Shown here: positions 1-6,749 of the stretch, in pieces | Position numbering within the stretch: position 1 is the stretch's first letter | Layout of the letters: the number at the start of each line of letters is the position of its first letter | Origin: Phycisphaerae bacterium | Lineage (GTDB): Bacteria > Planctomycetota > Phycisphaerae > UBA1845 | Length of the DNA: 6,939 nucleotides | Assembly: GCA_029260195.1 (NCBI GenBank) | Contig: JAJDDS010000504.1 | Span: 1 to 6,939, forward strand | Direction of reading: 5' to 3' | Position numbers and translations under genes: made by a program | The notes under the pieces: generated by a model | The model's database searches: none | Seen by the model: only the letters and a program-made list of their open reading frames with translations | What the model was told of the DNA's origin: nothing

Positions 1-1
1 C

Positions 2-898
2 GAGCGGAAGGTGACCGCGTCCGACGCTGCGGCGATCGATGAATTCGGACAGGCGGTCAGCGTCAGCGGCGACCTGGTCGCTGTCGGAGCTGCGCGCCAC
101 GACGGTGCGGGACCGAACTCCGGCGCCGTCTACGTTTACCGCGACAATGGCGGCACGTGGAACCAGGAGGTTGCGCTCACGCCGAAACATGCCGCCGCCG
201 AGGATCAATTCGGATTCTCGCTGTCCGCTGAGGGCGAGACGCTTCTCGTCGGCGCTTGGCTGACTGACGACGGGGGAAGCGCTTCGGGCTCAGCGTATCT
301 GTTTCGGCGCGAGGGAGGCGTGTGGATCGAAGGCGGCGAGATCGTCGCCTCGGACGCCGCCGCGTTCGATGAGTTTGGCCGATCGGTGTCTCTCAGCGGT
401 GAGACGGTCGCCATTGGTGCTTGGCTGAATGATGACGCCGGTGACAGCTCGGGCTCCGCCTATGTTTTTGCGATCGCCGGTGACGACTCGGACGGGGACG
501 GGCTGCTGGCACCGTGTGACAACTGCCCGGCGATCGCGAACCCGAATCAGGATGACTGCGACGGTAACGGTGTCGGCGACGCTTGTGTCGGCGTGTCGGA
601 TTTCACCGGCGACGGGCTGATTGCGTTGAACGACTTCGCCGCGTTTGTCGATTGTTCGGGAGGCGCGGATGTTCCACCCGATCCCGATCGTCCGGCGTGC
701 GTCCCGGCGTGCCTGGTTGCGTTCGATGCCGACACGGACGGTGATGTGGACGTCCGCGACTGGGCAGCGTTCCAAGTTGCGTTTCGCCCTGTGGCGCCGA
801 TATCAAGCCGCGGGATTCATCCCGCGCGGACGTCCGCGGGGACTGAAGTCCTCGGCTCGTCATCGGGCGGCGTATCCACGCAGCGTGACCGCTCGTAG
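2..898 (+). CDS. FG-GAP repeat protein with calcium-binding and dockerin-like C-terminus (5' end missing)
   Basis: The frame is open to the left edge, so the true start and any signal peptide lie outside the window. Three repeats of about 50 residues follow one another (about bases 8-172, 173-328 and 332-478). Each has an Asp-Ala-Ala-Ala...(D/E)xFG start, a GD/GETxxVGA strand and a SG(S/A)xYxF end, as in FG-GAP/integrin-like beta-propeller blades. Next come an Asp-rich, Cys-containing stretch resembling thrombospondin type 3 repeats (DSDGDG...CDNCP...DCDGNGVGDAC, about 482-586) and two EF-hand/dockerin-like loops (DFTGDGLIALNDFAAF near 599, DADTDGDVDVRDWAAF near 725). Proteins of this build are usually exported, and the acidic loops usually bind calcium. 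The last roughly 32 residues (from about base 800) are read from a dispersed repeat and are probably not part of the original protein. The 3' end overlaps the minus-strand membrane-protein gene by 82 bp. Family assignment is solid; the molecular role is unknown. Confidence 0.88.
   Translation, partial: ERKVTASDAAAIDEFGQAVSVSGDLVAVGAARHDGAGPNSGAVYVYRDNGGTWNQEVALTPKHAAAEDQFGFSLSAEGETLLVGAWLTDDGGSASGSAYLFRREGGVWIEGGEIVASDAAAFDEFGRSVSLSGETVAIGAWLNDDAGDSSGSAYVFAIAGDDSDGDGLLAPCDNCPAIANPNQDDCDGNGVGDACVGVSDFTGDGLIALNDFAAFVDCSGGADVPPDPDRPACVPACLVAFDADTDGDVDVRDWAAFQVAFRPVAPISSRGIHPARTSAGTEVLGSSSGGVSTQRDRS
812..867 (+). repeat. Dispersed palindromic repeat, copy 1
   Basis: This 56-bp segment matches 3840-3895 without gaps at 50 of 56 positions; weaker similarity continues a few bases on either side. 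It contains three adjacent inverted repeats: an 8-bp stem at 809-816/819-826, a 14-bp perfect palindrome at 825-838 (CGCGGACGTCCGCG), and a 5-bp stem at 840-844/847-851. It lies in the overlapping 3' ends of two convergent genes and is translated in both. The minus-strand stop TGA (817-819) sits in the loop of the first stem. It could be a REP/MITE-like element and might also act as a bidirectional terminator, although no T-tract follows. Confidence 0.8.
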
Positions 899-1635
899 AG
901 TGTGATCGCGAAGGCGCCGGCGAGGATCATGAGCGTTGGAATGACGAAGCTGCGCACGGGAACTTCGCAGGCAGCGACGGCGATGTTACGCCAGATAAGC
1001 CATGGCGCGCCATACATGATCTCTGGATTCGGATGGAGGGTGGAGAGAAAGACGCTGTCAGGCGCGAAGTACCCGCACAAGCCGACGAGGGCGATCGGGG
1101 ACAGTGCGGTTCCCGTGAGGAAGGCGCCGACGACAAGACTCCATCGGACGAAGCTGCGGAGCGGGTGGAATTCGTCGACGGGCTGCGAGCGGACGACGCG
1201 CAGCTCGACGAGACTCGCCAAGAAGGCGGGTACGATGGCAAACAGTGCGATCGCCAGGAAGGCGCCGCATCCACCCATCAGACGGTGGGCGACGGGCGCG
1301 GAAGTGGGGAGGAACATTGCTGCGACGCCGCCGGCACACAGCGCGCCGCCGATCGTCCACGCGGCGATCGGTCGCGTTTTCGCCAGGGCGCTTCGAAGAT
1401 CGCGGGCGCGTTGCGCGCCCCGCAGTTGCCGTCGGAGTTGCACGGGGTTTCCGAAATCGACCAGCGCGGTTCGAACGGCGTCATCGAGTGTCATTCCATT
1501 GGCACGTTTGGTATCCATGCGCTCGAGCAGGTGGTCGCGCCACTCGTCGGCGATATCTGCTCGCTGATTCATGGGCAGTCCACTGCCGGACAGCACGTCG
1601 CGAATCCACTCGTCGACGGATGGGAGATTACGCAT
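817..1635 (-). CDS. PadR-linked membrane protein with HAAS/permease-prefix-like N-terminus
   Basis: The protein has 272 residues. Residues 1-75 are soluble and helical; the segment ADIADEWRDHLLERM (26-40), followed by a TLDDAVRTALVDFGNP turn (49-64), resembles the small N-terminal domain (HAAS or 'permease prefix') common in membrane proteins encoded next to PadR regulators. Four hydrophobic segments follow at about 90-109, 119-143, 162-187 and 229-247, so it should sit in the inner membrane. No enzymatic motif is visible. The ATG at 1635-1633 has a GGAGG 8 nt upstream (1644-1648) and overlaps the end of the padR-like gene by 8 nt, so translational coupling is likely. The last roughly 17 residues, ending in TSVPADVRAG, come from a dispersed repeat. 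Function is inferred only from context: probably a target or signalling partner of the PadR-type repressor. Confidence 0.85.
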   Translation of the reverse strand: MRNLPSVDEWIRDVLSGSGLPMNQRADIADEWRDHLLERMDTKRANGMTLDDAVRTALVDFGNPVQLRRQLRGAQRARDLRSALAKTRPIAAWTIGGALCAGGVAAMFLPTSAPVAHRLMGGCGAFLAIALFAIVPAFLASLVELRVVRSQPVDEFHPLRSFVRWSLVVGAFLTGTALSPIALVGLCGYFAPDSVFLSTLHPNPEIMYGAPWLIWRNIAVAACEVPVRSFVIPTLMILAGAFAITLYERSRCVDTPPDDEPRTSVPADVRAG

Positions 1636-1966
1636 AGCTCTTACCTCCGAGGATCAGGGTGACGCCGCGCACCAGTTGCTCCCACTGTGCGCTGCGTTCC
1701 GCCAAGCATCGATGTCCCTTGCGGGTCAGCGAATAGACCCGCTTTCGCCGTTCGCCGGCGCTCTTCTCCCATCGTCCGCGGACGAGACCGTTGGCTTCGA
1801 GTTTGTAGAGTAGTGGGTAGAGCGTGCCCTCTCCCAGCGCGAGGATTCCCTCGCTCTGGGTCCGGAGGTGCTCGACGAGTTGATAGCCGTGCAGCGGCTG
1901 GCGGTCGAGGGCGGCCAGGACGATGGTCTCGGTGGCGCCTTTGAGTAGCTCTCGGTCAAGTTTCAT
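1628..1966 (-). CDS. PadR-family transcriptional repressor
   Basis: This 112-residue protein has the PadR winged-helix pattern: an N-terminal KGATETIVLAAL helix, LHGYQLVEHL, then the recognition region GEGTLYPLLYKLEANGLVRGRW, and a wing with RRKRVYSLTRKGH. Its length fits the short PadR subfamily that binds DNA as a dimer. I chose the ATG at 1966-1964 because GAGGT (minus strand, 1973-1977) lies 6 nt upstream. An upstream in-frame GTG at 2014 would place the start inside the promoter -35. It is the first gene of a two-gene unit, its stop overlapping the next start by 8 nt. The inverted repeat over its own -10 suggests that it represses this unit. The ligand or signal cannot be read from the sequence. 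Confidence 0.93.
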   Translation of the reverse strand: MKLDRELLKGATETIVLAALDRQPLHGYQLVEHLRTQSEGILALGEGTLYPLLYKLEANGLVRGRWEKSAGERRKRVYSLTRKGHRCLAERSAQWEQLVRGVTLILGGKSYA

Positions 1967-1976
1967 GGTGATACCT

Positions 1977-1994
1977 CGTATAACAAAGTATACG
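1977..1994. promoter_or_regulatory. Probable PadR operator (inverted repeat)
   Basis: This is a perfect 6-bp inverted repeat, CGTATA-ACAAAG-TATACG, with a 6-bp spacer. It covers the -10 box (1987-1992) and touches the Shine-Dalgarno sequence of the PadR gene. AT-rich TATAC half-sites stand out from the GC-rich surroundings. PadR proteins commonly autoregulate through inverted repeats over their promoters, so this is the expected operator. Binding itself is inferred. Confidence 0.7.
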
Positions 1995-2014
1995 CCTTCT
2001 TCGTCGACCGTCAA
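1987..2014 (-). promoter_or_regulatory. Sigma70-type promoter of the PadR/membrane-protein unit
   Basis: On the minus strand the -35 is TTGACG (2009-2014) and the -10 is TATACT (1987-1992), with a 16-bp spacer. Both boxes are one mismatch from consensus. Transcription would begin near 1980, giving a very short leader with the Shine-Dalgarno at 1973-1977. Confidence 0.72.
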
Positions 2015-2170
2015 GGTGAATCGCGGATTATGCTCAGATATGCACGCTACCGGCCACAGAGATTCGCCCGGGGTGGATCGGCGCGGCGGAAAATCCGTGG
2101 GGTCTGCGCAGTCTGTTCGTGGGCGTAGCGGTGGTCCGCGTTCGTCTTCGGTGCCGGGAATCGGCGGAAG

Positions 2171-2623
2171 TCAGTCGTGCGTGCCAATGTCCTGGCTGAA
2201 GACGAAGGTCACCAGGAGTTCCTCGTGCTCCTCGTGGTGCTTGAGCGCTGAGATGAGATGTTGAATGCGGTGACGGGTGTCTTTGTCGCGTTCGTCGTCG
2301 AGAGGTACGACGGCGACAAACTCCTCCCAGATCTCGTCGCGCATTCGAAGCAATTCCACGTGCTCGTCTTTGAGGTGTTGGACCTCGCGCGAGAGTGTCG
2401 GCCGGCGCTCGAGCACGGGTGCCATGAACCCGTCGACCTCCTCGGCTTTCATGTGTTGTTTGAGATGGGCGCGGAGGCGTCCGAAGTTCTGCCGTAATTG
2501 GTCGAGCCAAAGGTCGCGATCGTCGCCGACGTCGCTATCGAGGATCGACCGCACCTGGTTCGTCAGATGCGCGACGATCTTGTGCTCGTCCCGGATCCAT
2601 GCAGCCACATCGCGCCCGGTCAT
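2171..2623 (-). CDS. Hemerythrin-like (HHE domain) protein
   Basis: The 150-residue protein fits a single four-helix hemerythrin/HHE cation-binding bundle. Likely metal ligands are spaced along the helices: H14 (RDEH), H53-x3-H57-x3-E61 (RAHLKQHMKAEE), H83 and H88 (VQHLKDEH), and H129/H130-x3-E134 (KHHEEHEELL). Such proteins bind a di-iron centre and are used for oxygen, NO or redox sensing, or iron handling; which applies here is unknown. The ATG at 2623-2621 is preceded by GGGGAG (2632-2637) at 8 nt, so I reject the longer in-frame extension to 2962, which is low-complexity. The gene is on the same strand as the PadR gene but 204 bp upstream of it, and that gene has its own promoter, so they are probably separate transcripts. 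It is cytoplasmic, with no signal peptide. Confidence 0.85.
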   Translation of the reverse strand: MTGRDVAAWIRDEHKIVAHLTNQVRSILDSDVGDDRDLWLDQLRQNFGRLRAHLKQHMKAEEVDGFMAPVLERRPTLSREVQHLKDEHVELLRMRDEIWEEFVAVVPLDDERDKDTRHRIQHLISALKHHEEHEELLVTFVFSQDIGTHD

Positions 2624-2985
2624 GACATGATCTCCCCAGAGGTGCCGTCGTGGCGGGATGAGCGGCGACGTTCCCCCCCCGCCCGCGCCGGAACTAAAAG
2701 TGGGTCCGAGCTTCGACGGGCGCCCGCCCGACACGCCAGATTCATTGCGGTGAACAATGTAGCAAGAATCATGCCATCCAAGCCCGACGGACCGGCGGTG
2801 CGTACCGGATATCTTCGGGTCGAAGGCGGGTGTGTTCTGTGATCCGGGGTGGGCGGCATCGATTGCTGTGTGATATGCCGCTATTGACGTTGTCGATGAT
2901 TGGCTGGACGCGCGGGGCGGCGCGGCACTGGAATTGCAGGATTGTGCTTGGGAGGGGCACACGTCTGGGGCTAAGGATGATGGTC
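2624..2985. other. Divergent intergenic region with a C8/G8 tract
   Basis: These 362 bp separate the divergent hemerythrin-like and cytidylate-kinase-like genes and must hold both promoters, but no convincing -35/-10 pair was found on either strand. A TTGACG at 2884-2889 has no matching -10 at the right distance. A run of eight C (2673-2680) lies 50 bp upstream of the hemerythrin start. Open frames here have no recognisable protein character. Confidence 0.6.
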
Positions 2986-3684
2986 ATGTCACGGATCACA
3001 TCTCGCGGTGCGTCCGATACCTCCCGCGTGGTTGAGCGTCAGATGCGGAACTGGGAATTGTCACGAGCTCAACGCGACGCTCCGTTATCTGCGGAGACCG
3101 GCGTCAGTTCGTTCTTCACGGTTTCGCGAATGGTCGCCGCCGGTGGATCGGGGCTGGCCACGCTGTTGTCGGAACGAACGGGTTGGCCGGCGTTTGACAA
3201 GGAGATTCTGCACCGCATGTCCGACGACGACTCGTTGCGCGAGCGGATCTACCATTCGTTGGATGAGCGTGATGTTGGATGGCTGGAGGAGATGCTGCGG
3301 TCGCTGATTCACAGCGAATGGCCTCGAAATGACTACATGCACCGCCTGACGGAGACGGTCTTGGGCATCGCCCGGGGCGGTTCGGCAATCTTCGTGGGGC
3401 GCGCGACGGATTTGATTCTCCCGCGCGGCGTGGGTACGCGCGTGCGTGTGGTTGCGCCGGTCGAGAGCCGGGTGCGTCGTTACGCCGACCAGCATGGTCT
3501 ATCGCCGGAGGAAAGTCGCAAGGCGATCTCGGAGACGGAAGCGGAACGCGCGAGGTTTGTCGAGCGGCACTTCGGACGATCGGCGGATGATCCCTGCCGT
3601 TTCGATCTTGTCATCAACACGGATCGATTGGAACTGCGTCAAGCGGTCGAGTTGTGTCTGTCCTCGCGGATCGAGGTGGCGTAA
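2986..3684 (+). CDS. Cytidylate-kinase-like family protein
   Basis: The 232-residue protein resembles the 'cytidylate kinase-like' P-loop family. The nucleotide-binding region TVSRMVAAGGSGLATLLSER (45-64) leads into GWPAFDKEIL (66-75), then an AIFVGRATDLILPRG strand-turn (134-148), VRVVAPVESRVRR (153-165), a lid-like helix with EESRKAISETEAERARFV (175-192), and FDLVINTDRL (206-215). The P-loop has Gly-Gly-Ser-Gly but no Lys after it, a change I associate with this family as against true Cmk, so phosphorylation of CMP should not be assumed. I chose the ATG at 2986 because AAGGA (2973-2977) is 8 nt upstream; ATGs at 2977 and 2980 are too close to it. The first roughly 40 residues precede the kinase-like core and are not recognised. 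It stands alone, and its stop is followed by a hairpin-rich gap. Confidence 0.8.
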   Translation: MSRITSRGASDTSRVVERQMRNWELSRAQRDAPLSAETGVSSFFTVSRMVAAGGSGLATLLSERTGWPAFDKEILHRMSDDDSLRERIYHSLDERDVGWLEEMLRSLIHSEWPRNDYMHRLTETVLGIARGGSAIFVGRATDLILPRGVGTRVRVVAPVESRVRRYADQHGLSPEESRKAISETEAERARFVERHFGRSADDPCRFDLVINTDRLELRQAVELCLSSRIEVA

Positions 3685-3839
3685 TGGAGGAGGACGCGCG
3701 CGTTTTTCGTGGAGCGGCGCTTTGGTGCGTTCGCACAACAACGACGGGAAGATTGACTCTTAAATCGACGAACTGGCGATGGGGCAAATCGCGCAGGGAA
3801 GTGTCATCTAGCACACGAATCGGTTGCGATACGAGCTGT

Positions 3840-3895
3840 GGGACTCATCCCGCGCGGACGTCCGCGAGAACTGAAGTCGGCGGCTCGTCATTGGG
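3840..3895 (+). repeat. Dispersed palindromic repeat, copy 2
   Basis: This is the partner of 812-867 in the same orientation, identical at 50 of 56 positions. The 14-bp palindrome is unchanged (3853-3866). The first stem survives as GGGA/TCCC (3840-3843/3848-3851) and the third as ACT/AGT (3870-3872/3875-3877). The TGA on the minus strand (3845-3847) is also retained, with the same upstream reading (TSVLADVRAG). Here the element is intergenic. Confidence 0.8.
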
Positions 3896-3904
3896 TTGGT
3901 ATGG

Positions 3905-3919
3905 CGCGTGCAACACGCG
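3905..3919. repeat. Short hairpin CGCGTG-CAA-CACGCG
   Basis: A perfect 6-bp stem with a 3-nt loop lies ten bases after repeat copy 2. No T-tract follows, so it is more likely part of a repeat cluster than a classical terminator. Confidence 0.5.
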
Positions 3920-3938
3920 AGGGACGATGAGAACGGGC

Positions 3939-3965
3939 TGGGACAGCCAGCGAAGGCTGGTCCCA
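3939..3965. repeat. Bulged hairpin, REP-like
   Basis: TGGGA (3939-3943) pairs with TCCCA (3961-3965), and CCAGC (3947-3951) pairs with GCTGG (3956-3960) around a GAAG loop, with a 3-nt CAG bulge on the 5' side. That gives ten base pairs in all. It ends 24 bp before the next start codon. It could be a second dispersed repeat type, a terminator for upstream transcription, or a leader structure of the receiver-like gene; the sequence alone does not decide. Confidence 0.55.
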
Positions 3966-3989
3966 TAGCGCGGGAAGGACGAAGCATCG

Positions 3990-4343
3990 ATGCCTTCGAA
4001 CTGTGAACACCGTCGCCGAATGATGATCGTGGAGCCTGATCGGTTGACCCGTTGGTCGATCACGGCTTATTTCGCCGGGGAATACGCCGTGGTGGCTGCG
4101 GAATCGGCGGACACGGCGCGAGCGCTCCTCGAGGAGAAGCCGATGGATGCGATCGTGGTGGCTGACGACCTGCCCGGCGCGGGCGCCGATGCCATCGAGA
4201 CATTTGCCCGTTCGCGAAACGGACGGGTTCGTGTTGTGCGGACGGTCACCTCCCCCGCGCCCGCGTCGAGACGATCGGTGGAGGCGCCGCGATTGGAGAA
4301 GCCATTCCAGCTCGCGTCGTTGGCGGCACTGCTGAGTGCCTGA
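3990..4343 (+). CDS. Degenerate response-regulator receiver-like protein
   Basis: The 117-residue protein has a stand-alone receiver (CheY-like) layout: first strand RRMMIVEPDRLTRW (9-22) with acidic residues E15 and D17, third strand DAIVVADDLPG (53-63), a VRVVRT strand (80-85), and the conserved Lys-Pro in RLEKPFQ (101-107, K104). Aligning DAIVVADDLPG to the usual D-x-h-h-x-D-x-x-h-P-G puts Ala58 where the phosphoacceptor Asp belongs. D59 and D60 follow directly, so normal phosphorylation is doubtful. The ATG at 3990 has AAGGA (3975-3979) 10 nt upstream. No output domain is present. The next gene starts 24 nt after the stop, so the two are probably co-transcribed. It may be a pseudo-receiver acting through protein contacts. 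The family call is moderate because of sequence divergence. Confidence 0.7.
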   Translation: MPSNCEHRRRMMIVEPDRLTRWSITAYFAGEYAVVAAESADTARALLEEKPMDAIVVADDLPGAGADAIETFARSRNGRVRVVRTVTSPAPASRRSVEAPRLEKPFQLASLAALLSA

Positions 4344-4367
4344 CGGGGTGGGGCGTGCGAGATCGCT

Positions 4368-4988
4368 ATGTTTGTGGCTGAATTGATGACACGCAATCCG
4401 CGGACGGTTGTTGAATCAGACCCCGTCTCGCTGGCGCGAACGTTGCTCCGAGAAGGGGATTTTCATCAGCTTCCGGTGATGGATGAATCGAATCGCCTGG
4501 TCGGGATTATCTCGGATCGCGATGTGCGTTCAGCCATTGGGTTCGACCGGAAGCTGGATGACGAATTGTATGTGTCGGAGGTGATGACGGCGAATCCGAC
4601 GACGATCCCGCTGGGCGCAACGCTCGACCGGGCGCTCGGTGTCTTGTGCGTCGGCTCGTTCAACGCGCTGCCGGTGATGGAGAAGAACCACGTGGTGGGG
4701 ATTATCACACGGCGCGACGTGCTGGAGGCTTTTCGAAAAGTGCTCGGTCTGGACCGCGACGGAAGCCGACTCGAGATAGCGTTGCCGAACCTCTGCGACG
4801 ATCTCTCACAGGCGTTCTCGGCACTGAAGGCGTGCCAGTGCGACGTCACCAGCGCGGTGGTTTCCTCGATGCGTGCGGACGGAGACGAACCGATGTTGTA
4901 TCTGCGTGTGGTTGCGGGTCGGGCGGGCGCAGTCGAGCGAACGATGCGCGCCGCAGGCTTGATCGTGCTGGTTCCCGAACACCGGTAG
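4368..4988 (+). CDS. AcuB-like protein: two CBS domains plus ACT-like tail
   Basis: The 206-residue protein begins with the typical CBS opening MFVAELMTRNPRTV. CBS 1 spans about 6-58 (FHQLPVMDESNRLVGIISDR at 32-51) and CBS 2 about 70-126 (VSEVMTANPTTI; FNALPVMEKNHVVGIITRRD). Paired CBS domains form a Bateman module that usually binds adenine nucleotides. Residues about 133-204 (SRLEIALPNLCDDLSQAFSA to LIVLVPEHR) look like an ACT-type regulatory fold, the architecture and length of AcuB-like proteins. I do not give the symbol because an acetoin role is not supported by the neighbours. GCGAGA about 6 nt before the ATG is a modest ribosome site. It is the second gene after the receiver-like protein and is followed by two hairpins. 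It is probably a cytoplasmic energy- or ligand-sensing regulator. Confidence 0.88.
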   Translation: MFVAELMTRNPRTVVESDPVSLARTLLREGDFHQLPVMDESNRLVGIISDRDVRSAIGFDRKLDDELYVSEVMTANPTTIPLGATLDRALGVLCVGSFNALPVMEKNHVVGIITRRDVLEAFRKVLGLDRDGSRLEIALPNLCDDLSQAFSALKACQCDVTSAVVSSMRADGDEPMLYLRVVAGRAGAVERTMRAAGLIVLVPEHR

Positions 4989-4989
4989 C

Positions 4990-5039
4990 CTTCGGTCCCC
5001 GCGGACACGCGAAGCCGACGCCCCCGGCAATCGGGGTCG
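4990..5039. terminator. Two tandem hairpins between convergent genes
   Basis: Right after the CBS gene stop, CTTCG (4990-4994) pairs with CGAAG (5010-5014) and GTCC (4995-4998) with GGAC (5003-5006), leaving an ACG bulge. A second stem pairs CCCCG (5022-5026) with CGGGG (5032-5036), extended by CGA/TCG across a bulge. The bases that follow include CTCTTT, a weak T-rich stretch. The position between two converging genes suits a terminator, possibly bidirectional, but strength is uncertain. Confidence 0.45.
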
Positions 5040-5102
5040 TACTCTTTGGTGAGACGTCCTCTTATCGATCGCGATGGGGCGCGGTCGCTTGAGGGAGTGT
5101 GT

Positions 5103-5270
5103 CTACTTTTGAGGCTTTCCGGCGGGGTCGGGCTTCGGCGGCGGCGGGGAGGATGGCACGACAAACGTCAGGCCGCACTTTCCGCAGCGAATACTCTTGC
5201 CGCGTACTTTCTCTGGCACCCGCAGCACGGCGCGGCATGTAAGATTTGGGCATTGAAAAGTAGCCGCCAT
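5103..5270 (-). CDS. Small zinc ribbon protein with proline-rich tail
   Basis: This 55-residue protein has four cysteines: C7 and C12 (CPNLTC) and C29 and C32 (CGKC), separated by LRVPEKVRGKSIR. That is the pattern of the short zinc ribbon (MJ0042-like) often found at the N-terminus of planctomycete and myxobacterial proteins. Here the first knuckle is C-x4-C instead of C-x2-C. The remainder is a Pro/Lys tail (SSPPPPKPDPAGKPQK) and then a stop. I chose the ATG at 5270-5268 because it places the ribbon at the very N-terminus; GGGG about 7 nt upstream is a weak ribosome site. A GTG at 5327 would add 19 unremarkable residues. It may be a free-standing small zinc protein or the remnant of a longer one. 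It lies downstream of clpX on the same strand, 189 bp away, and its function is unknown. Confidence 0.7.
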   Translation of the reverse strand: MAATFQCPNLTCRAVLRVPEKVRGKSIRCGKCGLTFVVPSSPPPPKPDPAGKPQK

Positions 5271-5459
5271 ATCGCATCCCCAAGAGCGTCCTTCGAAGCG
5301 ATCGTGATCGGCTTCGTCACCGCCCACGTCCCCTGGCGCCTATCGGTCCATTGGACGCATCTCTTCAGGCAGACCCGTTGCGCCCGGTGGGGACATACGC
5401 GATTCGCCGCGCGTTGACGTATTCTCGGACGCTCGGTGTTTTTTCAGACCCGTGGACGG

Positions 5460-6749
<1,290 letters not shown>

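Larger units (their letters stand above)
3685..3989. other. Hairpin-rich intergenic region
   Basis: These 305 bp lie between the kinase-like gene and the receiver-like gene. They hold the second copy of the dispersed repeat (3840-3895) and two further hairpins (3905-3919 and 3939-3965), plus a small GTGCG/CGCAC inverted repeat near 3726-3737. Frames open through it on both strands look like translated repeat, not protein. An AAGGA at 3975-3979 serves the next gene. Confidence 0.65.

Noticed and set aside
902..1662. Long plus-strand open frames (221 and 209 codons) opposite the membrane-protein gene
   Set aside because: They are antisense to a well-supported membrane protein with a ribosome site and operon context; the translations are Arg/Ser-rich and lack domain character.
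2034..2510. Minus-strand 158-codon frame overlapping the hemerythrin-like gene
   Set aside because: Same strand, different frame from a gene with clear metal-ligand spacing; its Arg/Thr/Pro-rich product is typical of shadow frames.
3684..3968. Plus-strand frame starting with ATG overlapping the kinase-like gene's stop (TAATG), about 94 codons
   Set aside because: It looks like a coupled small gene, but most of it is translated repeat and hairpin DNA with no protein-like composition.
3845..4063. Minus-strand 72-codon frame ending in the same tail as the membrane protein
   Set aside because: It is the repeat's conserved frame running antisense into the receiver-like gene; no start signal or domain was seen. 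It helps to show the repeat but is not a gene.
5437..5446. T6 run near 5440 as a possible plus-strand terminator
   Set aside because: No inverted repeat precedes it, and no plus-strand gene ends there.
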